From Orrella dioscoreae (GTDB lineage: Bacteria; Pseudomonadota; Gammaproteobacteria; Burkholderiales; Burkholderiaceae_B), in NCBI RefSeq assembly GCF_900089455.2, contig NZ_LT907988.1, positions 2,604,001 to 2,668,000 of the forward strand: DNA of 64,000 bases. Reading direction: 5' to 3'. Under the pieces are notes generated by a model, which saw nothing but the letters and a program-made list of their open reading frames with translations, had not been told where the DNA came from and did not search any database. Positions 21,680 to 29,870 of this stretch are shown piece by piece. Position numbers and translations under genes: made by a program. Position 1 is the stretch's first letter, and the number at the start of each line of letters is the position of its first letter.

Positions 21680-23137
21680 CTAGCGCGTGCCGGGCACAGG
21701 CTTGGGCACGCGCAGCGCCCAGGCGAACAGGGCAAGGCTGGCCAGGCCGGCAAGCAGGTTGTAGCGCGTGGCAAACGCCAGCGCCTGGCCGTGGGCGACG
21801 GCATCCGCCGAGGGTGACTGCGCCAGCGCCGCGAAGAACAGCACGCCCACCACCGTCACGCCCACGGCGGTGCCCACGGTCTGCAGCGTGCTGATCGTGC
21901 CCGATGCCGTGCCGGCCTGCTCGTCCCGCACGCGCCCGAGCAGCAAGTTCAGCGCGAGCGGAATGACGACGCCCTGGCCGAAACCATTGATGACGATGCC
22001 CACGACCATCCAATCCAGCGCTTGCGGGGCGCGGGCGCCGACATAGGCCGACAGGGCCAGCCCCGCGACGAAGGCGGCCGAGCCCGCCAGCAAGGCACGC
22101 GGGCCGAGCAGGCGTGCCAACCTGGGCCCGCAAAGCGACCCGGCAAAGAAGGCGATGGCCGATGGCGTGAAAACCAGCCCCGCCGCCAGCGGCGCCAGCC
22201 CCAGCCCGGCCTGCAGCAGCAGGGTCAGGGACAGGAAGAATGAACTGATGGCCGAATACAGCAGGAACATGGCCGTCACACCCGCCAGGAAACCAGGCTG
22301 GCCGAACAAGGTCACGTCGAACATGGGTGCGGCGCCACGGCGCGGCAGCACGGTCTCGTAGCGCCAGAAGGCGGCCAGCAGGCCGGCGCCCACCAGCGGC
22401 AAGCCCCAGGACCATGCCGGCCAGCCGGCTTCGCGCCCCAGCATGACGGGCACCAGCACCAGCGCCACGCCCAATGCGCTCAGCACCGCGCCCGGCAGGT
22501 CGAGCCGCTTCGTCCCCGCGGGCGCCGCCTGCGGGACGAAAGCCAGCGCGCCCCAGATCGCCAGCAGGCCGATGGGCAGGTTGATCAGGAACACCATGCG
22601 CCAGCTCATGCCCGCCGGCGCATGCTCGATGAGCCAGCCCCCCGCGATCTGCGACAGCGATGCGGCGATGCCCTGTACCGCGCCCAGGATGCCGAACGCT
22701 TTCCGGCGCTCATCCCCCTGGAACAGCAAGCGCAAGCTGGCCAGCACCTGGGGCATCAGGAGCGCTGCGCCCACCCCCTGCAGGATGCGACTGCCGATCA
22801 GCCAGGCGGGCGTCGGGCTCAGCCCGCACAGCAGGGAGGCCAGCGTGAAGATCGCCATGCCCGCCAGGAAGATGTTGCGACGGCCATAGAGGTCTCCCAG
22901 CCTGGCGCCATTGAGCAGGCAGATTCCGTAGGCAGCGGCATAGCCCACCAGCACCAGCTGCACCTGGGCGTCGCTGGCGGCCAGGTCGGCGCGCAGGCTG
23001 GGAATCGCGACGTTGACGATGAACAGGTCCAGGATCGTCACGAAATTGCCTGTCAGCAGCACCGCCAATGCCAGCCAGCGCCTGTCCCCGCGCACCCGCC
23101 CTGCCCCGCCCGCGCGGGTCGTGTCTGAAATGCCCAT
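21680..23137 (-). CDS. DHA2-type (14-helix) MFS multidrug exporter
   Basis: Proton-driven drug exporter of 485 residues from the ATG at 23137, which follows an AAGGAGG Shine-Dalgarno. The N-terminal half has TGNFVTILDLFIVNVAIPSL (motif D1 region), LGDLYGRRNIFLAG (motif A) and GSRILQGVGAALLMPQVLAS (motif B). Motif C appears as LGAVQGIAASLSQIAGGWLI. The length fits the 14-helix EmrB/QacA group. The gene is divergent from the biosynthetic cluster across a 288-bp AT-rich gap, so it is a plausible self-resistance or export pump for that cluster. This link is by position only. No EmrA-like adaptor is adjacent. Confidence 0.92.
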   Translation of the reverse strand: MGISDTTRAGGAGRVRGDRRWLALAVLLTGNFVTILDLFIVNVAIPSLRADLAASDAQVQLVLVGYAAAYGICLLNGARLGDLYGRRNIFLAGMAIFTLASLLCGLSPTPAWLIGSRILQGVGAALLMPQVLASLRLLFQGDERRKAFGILGAVQGIAASLSQIAGGWLIEHAPAGMSWRMVFLINLPIGLLAIWGALAFVPQAAPAGTKRLDLPGAVLSALGVALVLVPVMLGREAGWPAWSWGLPLVGAGLLAAFWRYETVLPRRGAAPMFDVTLFGQPGFLAGVTAMFLLYSAISSFFLSLTLLLQAGLGLAPLAAGLVFTPSAIAFFAGSLCGPRLARLLGPRALLAGSAAFVAGLALSAYVGARAPQALDWMVVGIVINGFGQGVVIPLALNLLLGRVRDEQAGTASGTISTLQTVGTAVGVTVVGVLFFAALAQSPSADAVAHGQALAFATRYNLLAGLASLALFAWALRVPKPVPGTR

Positions 23138-23165
23138 GCCGCCTCCTTGCCCATGAATAAGCACG

Positions 23166-23195
23166 ATCGTACTGATTCAAGGAAAGGTCGGTCAA
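23166..23195 (-). promoter_or_regulatory. Predicted promoter of the MFS exporter with palindrome over the -10
   Basis: Read on the minus strand: -35 TTGACC, 18-bp spacer, -10 TACGAT. The 8-bp palindrome ACGATCGT (23163-23170) overlaps the -10, a position that suits a repressor. The half-site ACGAT recurs in the inverted repeat ACGAT-N6-ATCGT at 23327-23342 on the biosynthetic-cluster side. Confidence 0.5.
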
Positions 23196-23425
23196 CGGCT
23201 GTGCACGGTGGCGTTGCGTGACATGGCGTGGCGGTGGCGTACCGACGCGGGCTGCCGCCGCCCTATACGAAGGTCGAAAATCTCGGGAGGTTATGTGTCA
23301 ATGACAGTGCCATCTTATAAAACATCACGATAATTACATCGTCAAAGAATCTAAAATTAAAAGTACGTTCGTATTTATAGTTGCACTCACGCAGTTCGTG
23401 ACCTTCCCATGCTTGAGAGATTCGC
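23196..23425. promoter_or_regulatory. AT-rich intergenic region upstream of the biosynthetic cluster
   Basis: This stretch is far richer in A and T than its surroundings, especially 23311-23385. It contains two inverted repeats: ACGAT-AATTAC-ATCGT (23327-23342) and TCACG-CAGTT-CGTGA (23387-23401). A possible -10 (TATAGT, 23376-23381) lies ahead of the diiron oxygenase gene, but no convincing -35 is visible. It is the only large non-coding space in the cluster and so the likely single promoter region. Confidence 0.5.
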
Positions 23426-24301
23426 ATGCCTGACCTGGAAAAACTGATAAGGCTGTCTAAGGAACGCCAGTACGACGTCTATACGCGTTTCGACTGGCCT
23501 GAGCGCGTCGCCGAGGACCGGCTGTGGTGCGACGAGAGCCTGCTGACCACCTACGGCACGGACCTGCACGGCACGCTGAGCGAACAGCAGCTGATCGCCT
23601 TGAGCAAGTGGGAAGCCATCAACTTCTACAGCCTCAATGTGCACGGCATCAAGGATGCCCTCGAGTTCGTCTGCCGCAAGATGTACGCCCGGCGCTATGC
23701 GGACTACACCGAGTACATGCACATTTTCCTGGCCGAGGAGAACGCGCACATGTGGTTCTTCGCCCGCTTCTGCCAGGACTATGGCGGCAAGATCTACAAG
23801 ACGCTGGCCTACAAGGAAGACCAGGCGGGCACGCCGCCGCTGCTGGACGACCTGTACATGTTCTCGTCCACGCTGATCTTCGAGGAGTTCGTGGACTACT
23901 ACAACCGCAAGGTCGGCGAGAACGCCTCGGTGCCGGACATCGTGCGGGAGATCAACCTGCAGCACCACCTGGATGAGTCGCGCCACGTGAAATTCGGCCG
24001 CGACATCATCAAGGACGTCCTGACGTCCATCAGGGACGAGGCCGAGGACTGGCCCGAGACCCAGTCGCGCATCGACGCGACGATACGGCGGATATTCCTG
24101 CACTTCGTCGGGCTCATGTACAACCCGCACGCCTATGCCGACGCGGGGGTGCATCTCAGTCCGGATGCGCCCTCGGCCGCGCAGACGCGCAACTACCTGC
24201 GCAACGCGCCCCAGCGCAGGCCCCACCACGAGCAATGGTTCAAGCGCACCGCGCGCTACTTCGAGAGCATCGGCGCCATCAGCGACAGCAATTTCCTTTG
24301 A
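23426..24301 (+). CDS. AurF-like diiron oxygenase (probable N-oxygenase)
   Basis: Ferritin-fold diiron oxygenase of 291 residues. The metal ligands of the AurF/CmlI family can be placed: Glu63 (KWEAINFYS), Glu105 and His108 (AEENAHMWFF), Glu153/154 (IFEEFVDYY), His180, Glu184 and His187 (HHLDESRHVKFG). Three His plus four Glu separates it from four-Glu hydroxylases and desaturases. AurF, CmlI and HamC oxidise amino groups to hydroxylamine, nitroso or nitro groups, often on carrier-bound substrates. It is the first gene of the cluster, so it probably oxidises an amine of an aminoacyl-ACP intermediate. The substrate is not predictable. A moderate Shine-Dalgarno (GAGAGA) precedes the ATG. Confidence 0.85.
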   Translation: MPDLEKLIRLSKERQYDVYTRFDWPERVAEDRLWCDESLLTTYGTDLHGTLSEQQLIALSKWEAINFYSLNVHGIKDALEFVCRKMYARRYADYTEYMHIFLAEENAHMWFFARFCQDYGGKIYKTLAYKEDQAGTPPLLDDLYMFSSTLIFEEFVDYYNRKVGENASVPDIVREINLQHHLDESRHVKFGRDIIKDVLTSIRDEAEDWPETQSRIDATIRRIFLHFVGLMYNPHAYADAGVHLSPDAPSAAQTRNYLRNAPQRRPHHEQWFKRTARYFESIGAISDSNFL

Positions 24302-24404
24302 GGCGGCGCCGTCGGCCGCCTGGCGGCCGCGTGCGCGGCAACCCCTTACCTGCCGGACCGCGCGTGGCGGCTGGCCCACTCCCCAGTCACGAGAGGTATC
24401 CATC

Positions 24405-25982
24405 ATGACCCAGCACGCCAGCAATCTCGCGGCCCTGTTCGAACAGACCGCCTCCCTGCATCCGGATCGCGAAGCGATCTTCCTGTCCGGCGGCGCCGTG
24501 CGCTATGCGGACCTCGCCCGCAAGGCCCGCTGGCTGGCGCGTACCCTGCACCAGGTCGCCGGCGATGGCGCGCGCATCGCGATCTTCGCCGATCGCAGCC
24601 TGGGGAGCTATGTCTCGGTCCTGGCCACGCTGTATGCCGGGGGCACCTATGTCCCCGTCAGCCCGGTGTATCCGGCCGCGCGCAATGCCGCGATCCTGGC
24701 GGCGTCCGGTGCCGCCGCCCTGGTCTACCAGCGCTCCAGCGCCGCCGCCCTGCAGGCCCTGCTGGCCGAGCTGCCTGCCGGGGTCACGCCCCTCGAACTG
24801 GACAGCCTGGAAGACGCGCCCGAGGAGGACGATGCGCGCCCGGGCTGGCTGCCTCCCGCCCTTGCCGCCGCGCAGGCTGGCACCCCGCCCGCCAAACCGG
24901 CCTACATCCTCTTCACCTCGGGCAGCACGGGCCGCCCCAAGGGCGTGCCGATCAGCCATGCCAGCGTGCTGCACTACCTGACGGTGCTGGGCGAGCAATT
25001 CGACTTCCAGGCAACGGACCGCCACACGCAGAACTTCGAACTCACGTTCGACCTGTCGGTGTTCGACCTCTTCGTTCCCTGGCGGCATGGCGGCGCATTC
25101 TGCGTGCCGTCGGCGCTGGATGCCGCCACGCCGTATCAATACCTCAAGCGCCATGGCATCACGGTCTGGTTCTCGGTGCCCTCGGCAGTGCAGATCCTGC
25201 AGCGCAACAGGCTGCTGAAGCCCGGCAGCTTCCCCACGCTGCGCATCAGCCTGTTCTGCGGCGAGGCCCTGACCTGGGACGCCGCCCACGCCTGGGCGCA
25301 AGCTGCGCCGCAATCCGTGATCGCGAACCTGTACGGCCCGACCGAACTCACGATCAGCTGCTTCACCTACCGCCTGCCCTCCCCCCTGCCGGCTGCGCCC
25401 ACGGGCAGGCCCATCGTGCCGATCGGCCAGGTGCATGCGGGCCACGTCCACCTGGTGCTGCAGGAGGACGGCACGCCCGCCGGGCCGGGCCAGGAGGGCG
25501 AACTGTGCATTGCCGGTCCGCAGCAGTTCCCGGGCTATCTCGATGATCCGGCCAAGAGCGAGGCGGCCCATGTCCTGAAGGCCGGCGCCGACGGTGCCTG
25601 GCGCGTCTATTACCGCACCGGCGACCTCGTGAGCGAAGACGAGACGGGGATCGTGCACTACCTGGGACGGCTCGACCATCAGGTCAAGGTCAACGGCTAT
25701 CGCGTGGAACTCGAGGAGATCGAGCGTGCGATCCGCAGGCTGCCGGGCTCGCCCAATGCCGTCGTGCGCTACACGCGCAATCCCGTCAGCACCGACCAGC
25801 AGCGCAAGCTCGTCGCGTTCCTGACCGGCGAACCCCGGGACGACCGGGAGGTCCTGCGCGAGCTGGCGCGGACCCTGCCCCACTACATGCTGCCCGACGT
25901 CATCGTCTGGGCCGGCGAGACCTTCCCGCTCAACGGCAACGGCAAGGTGGACGTGAACAGCCTGCTCGCGACCGTCGCCTGA
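24405..25982 (+). CDS. Stand-alone NRPS-type amino acid adenylation enzyme
   Basis: Adenylate-forming enzyme of 525 residues with no fused carrier or condensation domain. Core motifs in order: A3 FTSGSTGRPKGVPISH, A4 around FELTFDLSVFDLF, A5 NLYGPTELTIS, A6 GELCIAGPQQFPGYL, A7 YRTGDLV, A8 GRLDHQVKVNGYRVELEEIE, and A10 PLNGNGKVD with the catalytic Lys. The Asp in FDLS matches the alpha-amino-binding Asp235 of GrsA, so the substrate should be an alpha-amino acid. Reading the pocket by eye gives roughly D-L-F-S-L-C-L-I-S, which I cannot assign. It should load the ACP at 26428-26667. It lies 103 bp after the diiron gene and 27 bp before the PPTase. Confidence 0.9.
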   Translation: MTQHASNLAALFEQTASLHPDREAIFLSGGAVRYADLARKARWLARTLHQVAGDGARIAIFADRSLGSYVSVLATLYAGGTYVPVSPVYPAARNAAILAASGAAALVYQRSSAAALQALLAELPAGVTPLELDSLEDAPEEDDARPGWLPPALAAAQAGTPPAKPAYILFTSGSTGRPKGVPISHASVLHYLTVLGEQFDFQATDRHTQNFELTFDLSVFDLFVPWRHGGAFCVPSALDAATPYQYLKRHGITVWFSVPSAVQILQRNRLLKPGSFPTLRISLFCGEALTWDAAHAWAQAAPQSVIANLYGPTELTISCFTYRLPSPLPAAPTGRPIVPIGQVHAGHVHLVLQEDGTPAGPGQEGELCIAGPQQFPGYLDDPAKSEAAHVLKAGADGAWRVYYRTGDLVSEDETGIVHYLGRLDHQVKVNGYRVELEEIERAIRRLPGSPNAVVRYTRNPVSTDQQRKLVAFLTGEPRDDREVLRELARTLPHYMLPDVIVWAGETFPLNGNGKVDVNSLLATVA

Positions 25983-26009
25983 ACGCCCGCGGCCACCAGG
26001 AAGATTCGC

Positions 26010-26417
26010 ATGTACCCACGTATCGGCGTCGACCTCGTCAGTGTCTCCCGCGTCAAGGACATGATCGCCACCGCGTTCGGCAGCACGGTCGCGCGCATGC
26101 TGCGTCCCGACGAAATCCAGGCCTGCCGGCGCGCCGGCCAGCTGGATGCAGTGTCGGTGGCCGGCCGTCTTGCCATCAAGGAGGCGGTCTTCAAGACATT
26201 CCAGAGCCGCGGCCATCCGCTGCCCTGGCGTGACATCCACGTTCAGGGACGGCACGGCGAAGCCCCGTGCGTGGCGCTCTTTGGGCGGGCGCGCCGCCTT
26301 GCCAGCGCGGCCTGCATCGGCGAGGACATCACCGTCAGCCTGACCCATGAGCACGACTATGCCGTGGCCGTGGCGTTCTGCCTGGCAGGCCCTTCCGTTT
26401 TCCCCACCCCTCCCTGA
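26010..26417 (+). CDS. Holo-ACP synthase (AcpS-type 4'-phosphopantetheinyl transferase)
   Basis: Short PPTase of 135 residues that attaches phosphopantetheine from CoA to carrier proteins. It shows the AcpS signatures IGVDLVSVSRVKDM (the Mg-binding Asp) and VAGRLAIKEAVFK (Glu and Lys of the catalytic motif), then ITVSLTHEHDYAVAVAF. AcpS enzymes act as trimers. A dedicated copy inside a biosynthetic cluster suggests that its two ACP domains are not served well by the housekeeping enzyme. Ten bp separate it from the ACP gene. Confidence 0.9.
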   Translation: MYPRIGVDLVSVSRVKDMIATAFGSTVARMLRPDEIQACRRAGQLDAVSVAGRLAIKEAVFKTFQSRGHPLPWRDIHVQGRHGEAPCVALFGRARRLASAACIGEDITVSLTHEHDYAVAVAFCLAGPSVFPTPP

Positions 26418-26427
26418 AGGACGATTC

Positions 26428-26667
26428 ATGACGACAGTGCACACCCAAGGCATCGAGCAGCTCAGGCATTGGCTCGAATCCCGCAACAAGGAAGGCGTCG
26501 AGATCACGGACGACCTGGACCTGATCGAGGCCAGGCTGGTCGATTCCCTCTCTTTCGTCGAGTTCATCTACATCATCAGCGAAGCGAGCGGCCAGGAGGT
26601 CGATCCCGAGAACCTCGACCTCGAAAAGCTGAAGACGCTGCGCGCCATCGCGCAGACCTATTTCTGA
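26428..26667 (+). CDS. Acyl carrier protein (stand-alone)
   Basis: Carrier protein of 79 residues. The phosphopantetheine Ser is in ARLVDSLSFVEFIYIIS (DSL motif), with the usual hydrophobic helix II after it and acidic residues around. The ATG at 26428 follows GAAGGA and gives a normal ACP length; upstream in-frame codons overlap the PPTase gene and are unlikely to be used. It lies between the PPTase and methyltransferase genes and is the likely partner of the adenylation enzyme. It differs clearly from the second ACP domain fused to the decarboxylase, so the pathway has two tethering sites. Confidence 0.92.
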   Translation: MTTVHTQGIEQLRHWLESRNKEGVEITDDLDLIEARLVDSLSFVEFIYIISEASGQEVDPENLDLEKLKTLRAIAQTYF

Positions 26668-26685
26668 GCGGCAAGGAGCATCGAC

Positions 26686-27507
26686 ATGGAGAAAGTCTCT
26701 TACACGGCCCAATGGACCGCGGCCGCCCGGGCCCTGGAGTCCGAGCGGGGCGACGGCGCGCGTTTCCGTGATGACTATGCCCGCCTGCTGGCCGGCGAAA
26801 AGGGGTTCGAGCTGCTGTCGCGCTATGACGGCACGGCCGTGGCCGAGTACGTCGCCTTGCGCACGCGCTTCGTCGACGACGCGATCCTGGCCATCCTTGC
26901 CAGGGAGCCCATCGAGCAGGTGGTGCTGGTGGCCAGCGGCATGGACACGCGCGCCTACCGCCTGGCGTGGCCCGAGGGCGCCACGCTCTATGAAGTCGAT
27001 CACGTGGACCTGTTCACCTTCAAGAACCAGGCCTTGCAGGCCCACTCGGCCAAACGGCTGATCCCGACCGTGGACGTGGGCGCCGATCTTGCCGGCGACT
27101 GGGTGCCCAGGCTGAAGGCCGCCGGCTTCGACGCCGCGCGGCCCACGCTGTGGGTGGCCGAAGGCCTCTTCTTCTTCCTGACCGAGCAGCAGGCGGCCAC
27201 CCTGTTGCGCGTGCTGGCCGAGCAATCCACGCCGGGCAGCCAGCTCGTCACGGACATGATCAGCCGCTCCCTGCTGGTGCATCCCATCACGCAATCCTTT
27301 CTCAAGACCCTGCGCGGCGACGGGACGCCCTGGCAATTCGGCACCGACGACCCCGAGGCGTTCCTGCGCGACAACGGCTGGCAGGCCACGCGCGTGGCGC
27401 AGCCGGGCGAACCCGGCGCGGGCGAAGGATACTGGCCCTATCCCCCCGCCGAGCGCGCCTTGCGAGGCGTGCCCCGCAATTGGCTGATCACGGCGCAACG
27501 GGCGTGA
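26686..27507 (+). CDS. SAM-dependent methyltransferase, LCMT/TIGR00027-like
   Basis: Class I methyltransferase of 273 residues in the leucine carboxyl methyltransferase-like family (PF04072). The SAM motif is VVLVASGMDTRAYRL, followed by the acidic ribose-binding strand LYEVDHVDL and WVAEGLFFFLTEQQA. Family members in Mycobacterium and Streptomyces clusters methylate oxygen atoms, often carboxylates or hydroxyls. In this cluster it may methylate a carboxylate, hydroxylamine or enol oxygen. It begins 18 bp after the ACP gene and 19 bp precede the KAS III-like gene, so it belongs to the operon. Confidence 0.85.
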   Translation: MEKVSYTAQWTAAARALESERGDGARFRDDYARLLAGEKGFELLSRYDGTAVAEYVALRTRFVDDAILAILAREPIEQVVLVASGMDTRAYRLAWPEGATLYEVDHVDLFTFKNQALQAHSAKRLIPTVDVGADLAGDWVPRLKAAGFDAARPTLWVAEGLFFFLTEQQAATLLRVLAEQSTPGSQLVTDMISRSLLVHPITQSFLKTLRGDGTPWQFGTDDPEAFLRDNGWQATRVAQPGEPGAGEGYWPYPPAERALRGVPRNWLITAQRA

Positions 27508-27526
27508 CGCGGCACGGGGAACAGCC

Positions 27527-28486
27527 ATGAGCACCGTCACCATCGAACGCGTGGAGAGCCACCTGGCCGGCGAGCCGATCAAGATCGACGCGGTGGCCGG
27601 CCGCCTGGGCCTGCGTCCCACCGAGATCGCGGTGTTCCGCAAGATCTACGGCCTGGACGCGCTGCATTTCGACCCGGACCAGGACATCCACGATCTCGTG
27701 CTGCCCGCGCCGCGGCGCCTGCTGGCGGCGCTGGACGCAGCCACGCGGGCCAGCATCCGCTACGTGATCTATGCCCACACCATGCAGACCGTGGCGCCTC
27801 CCGATGTGGATCTGGCGCGCCAGATCCGTGACCGGCTGGGCCTGTTCCACGCCGAAGCGTTCGCGCTGGGACAGCAGGCATGTGTCAGCAGCCTGGGCGC
27901 GGTCGACCTGGCCGGCAAGCTGCTTGCCGCGGAGGGATCGCCCGGCCAGCACGCGCTCATCGTCACGGGCGAGCAGGCCTACAGCAGCCAGATCCAGCTG
28001 ATTCCCCACAGCGCCATCATGGCCGAGGCAGGCGCGGCCTGCCTCGTCTCCCGGGATGGCGTGGGCGACGTGGTGCGTGCCTTCGCCGTGCATACCCACG
28101 GCGGCTACGCGGCCGGCCTGCTGCTGGACGAGGACGGCATCCGGGGGTTTGGCGCGGCCTATCCGGAAGCGCTGGCCAGCGTCATCCGCCAGGCCGTCGA
28201 CGAAGCGGGGCTGTCGCTCGACGAGATCGCGCTGGTCATTCCGCACAACGTCAACGCCATCAGCTGGAAGCAGGTCATCAAGACGATCGGCCTGCCCCCC
28301 GAATGCTTCTTCCTCGACAACATCGCGCGCACCAGCCATTGCTACGCCTCGGACGCCTTCGTGAACTACACCACGCTGCGCGACGCCGGCAGGCTCGCGC
28401 CGGGGCGGCATTACGTCGTGGCGTCCGTCGGCCTGGGCGCGACCTTCGGCGCCATGGTGCTGACCCATGGAGGCACGGCGCCATGA
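27527..28486 (+). CDS. KAS III-like beta-ketoacyl-ACP synthase / acyltransferase
   Basis: Thiolase-fold enzyme of 319 residues. The nucleophile is Cys119 in GQQACVSSLGA and the catalytic His is His240 in VIPHNVNAISW. The third FabH residue, Asn of GNTSAA, is not conserved: the aligned segment is IARTSHCYASD, with Arg at that place. The end has the usual SVGLGATFGAMVL. It could therefore catalyse either a decarboxylative condensation with altered geometry or, as in CerJ-type KAS III, acyl transfer to an O, N or S acceptor. It may join the two carrier-bound intermediates of this cluster. It overlaps the ATP-grasp gene by ATGA. Confidence 0.85.
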   Translation: MSTVTIERVESHLAGEPIKIDAVAGRLGLRPTEIAVFRKIYGLDALHFDPDQDIHDLVLPAPRRLLAALDAATRASIRYVIYAHTMQTVAPPDVDLARQIRDRLGLFHAEAFALGQQACVSSLGAVDLAGKLLAAEGSPGQHALIVTGEQAYSSQIQLIPHSAIMAEAGAACLVSRDGVGDVVRAFAVHTHGGYAAGLLLDEDGIRGFGAAYPEALASVIRQAVDEAGLSLDEIALVIPHNVNAISWKQVIKTIGLPPECFFLDNIARTSHCYASDAFVNYTTLRDAGRLAPGRHYVVASVGLGATFGAMVLTHGGTAP

Positions 28487-29859
28487 CCCGATCCCCCGCT
28501 TCCCGCATCGCCGCGCTGCGCCGCGCGCTCACGGGCGACAGCCAGGCGCGCCTGGTCTGGCTCTGCAATTTCGAGGTCGAGCGCGACTGGGCCGTGGGCC
28601 ACACCGGCATCCCCGGCCAGGGACTCGCGCAAAGCTCAGCGGTGGTGCGGCGCCTGCAGGAACAGGGTTTCCTGCTGGCCGAGCCCGGCGACGTCGTCAT
28701 CACCAGCGTGCCGGCCGACGCCGGCTTCCTGGACTACCTGGCGCGCGCGGGCCTGCCGGTGGCGAAGGAACTGGTGGTGCCCGATCCTGACGGGCTCGGG
28801 CCCGTCGCCAGCATCCTGCAATCGCCGGCCGCGCTGGCCAGCCTGCGCGCGCTTGCGCAGGCCGGACTGCACCTTGCCCCGATGGGGGTCTCCGACGGGA
28901 TCGAGGCGCTGGCACAGGCCACCGGCCTGCCGCTGGCCGGCCCGCCGGCCCAGGTTTGCGTGCGGGTCAACAGCAAGCAATACAGCCGGGACCTGGCACA
29001 CAGACTGGGGTTGCGCGAGATTCCCGGCGTCAATTGCCACACCGTGGACGAGTTGGCGCACGCCATCCTGCACGGCGGCGCCGGACCGTTCCCGCTGATC
29101 GTCAAGGATGCCTACGGCGTGTCCGGCCGTGGCCTGCTGGTCCTGCGCGATCCCGCCGCGGCGCGCGCGCTGCAGGCCATGGTGGCTCGCCGCGCCGAGC
29201 GCACGGGCAATGGCACCGTGCACCTGCTGGTCGAACGGTTCCTGGACAAGCAGGCCGACCTGACCTATCAGGTCACCATCGCGCGTAACGGCTCGGTCAG
29301 TTTCGACTTCGTCAAGCGGGCCCTGATCCACCATGGCGCGCCGCAAGGCCACCTCATTCCAGCCGGACTGACAAGCGCCCAGCACCGGGATATCGAATCC
29401 GCGGCGCTCAAGCTGGGCGCGGCCCTCCATGCCGATGGCTATTTCGGCGTGGCCGGCATGGATGCGCTGATCGACGCGCAGGGGCGCGTCCGCCCAGTGG
29501 TGGAGATCAATGCGCGCCTGAACCTGTCCAGCTACCAGGAGCGCGCCCTGCAGCGTTTCCTGGCGCCGGATGGCCAGGCTGTCGGCCGCCAGCTTGCGGT
29601 CCCCGCCGGGAACGCACCGCTGTCGTTCGCGCACCTGCTCGACGTGCTGGGCCCCTTGGGCCGCCTGCCGGAGAACGGCGCGGGACTGTTCATCACCTGC
29701 TTTGGCACCGCCAATGCCGGCGGCGATGCGCCAGGCACGCGGGCCGGCCGGCTGTACACCCTGTTCTTCGGCCGCGATCCGGCGGCCCTGGACGCGCTGC
29801 AGGACGCCGTCGCCCGCGCGCTGTCGGACCTGCGCGTGCCGCAACCCGCCCTGCATTGA
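28483..29859 (+). CDS. ATP-grasp ligase, PGM1/BtrJ-related (probable amino acid:ACP ligase)
   Basis: Protein of 458 residues. The N-terminal pre-ATP-grasp domain (about 20-110) includes LVWLCNFEVERDWAVGH and DVVITSVPADAGFL. The ATP-grasp core follows: FPLIVKDAYGVSGRGLLVL (nucleotide Lys and flexible loop), LVERFLDKQADLTYQV, and the Mg-binding VVEINARLNLSSYQ (Glu and Asn). The C-terminal part, GLFITCFGTANAGGD, resembles the PGM1/BtrJ-type C-terminal domain. BtrJ attaches L-Glu to the ACP BtrI in butirosin side-chain synthesis. Because a BtrK-like decarboxylase fused to an ACP is encoded 11 bp downstream, the same role is likely here. The substrate amino acid is not proven. Confidence 0.82.
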   Translation: MTRSPASRIAALRRALTGDSQARLVWLCNFEVERDWAVGHTGIPGQGLAQSSAVVRRLQEQGFLLAEPGDVVITSVPADAGFLDYLARAGLPVAKELVVPDPDGLGPVASILQSPAALASLRALAQAGLHLAPMGVSDGIEALAQATGLPLAGPPAQVCVRVNSKQYSRDLAHRLGLREIPGVNCHTVDELAHAILHGGAGPFPLIVKDAYGVSGRGLLVLRDPAAARALQAMVARRAERTGNGTVHLLVERFLDKQADLTYQVTIARNGSVSFDFVKRALIHHGAPQGHLIPAGLTSAQHRDIESAALKLGAALHADGYFGVAGMDALIDAQGRVRPVVEINARLNLSSYQERALQRFLAPDGQAVGRQLAVPAGNAPLSFAHLLDVLGPLGRLPENGAGLFITCFGTANAGGDAPGTRAGRLYTLFFGRDPAALDALQDAVARALSDLRVPQPALH

Positions 29860-29870
29860 AGGAGACGCAC

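Noticed and set aside
24387-26567. Long minus-strand open frame under the adenylation and PPTase genes
   Set aside because: Its composition is antisense-like (Arg, His, Gly-rich) with no domain, while the plus strand shows every A-domain motif.
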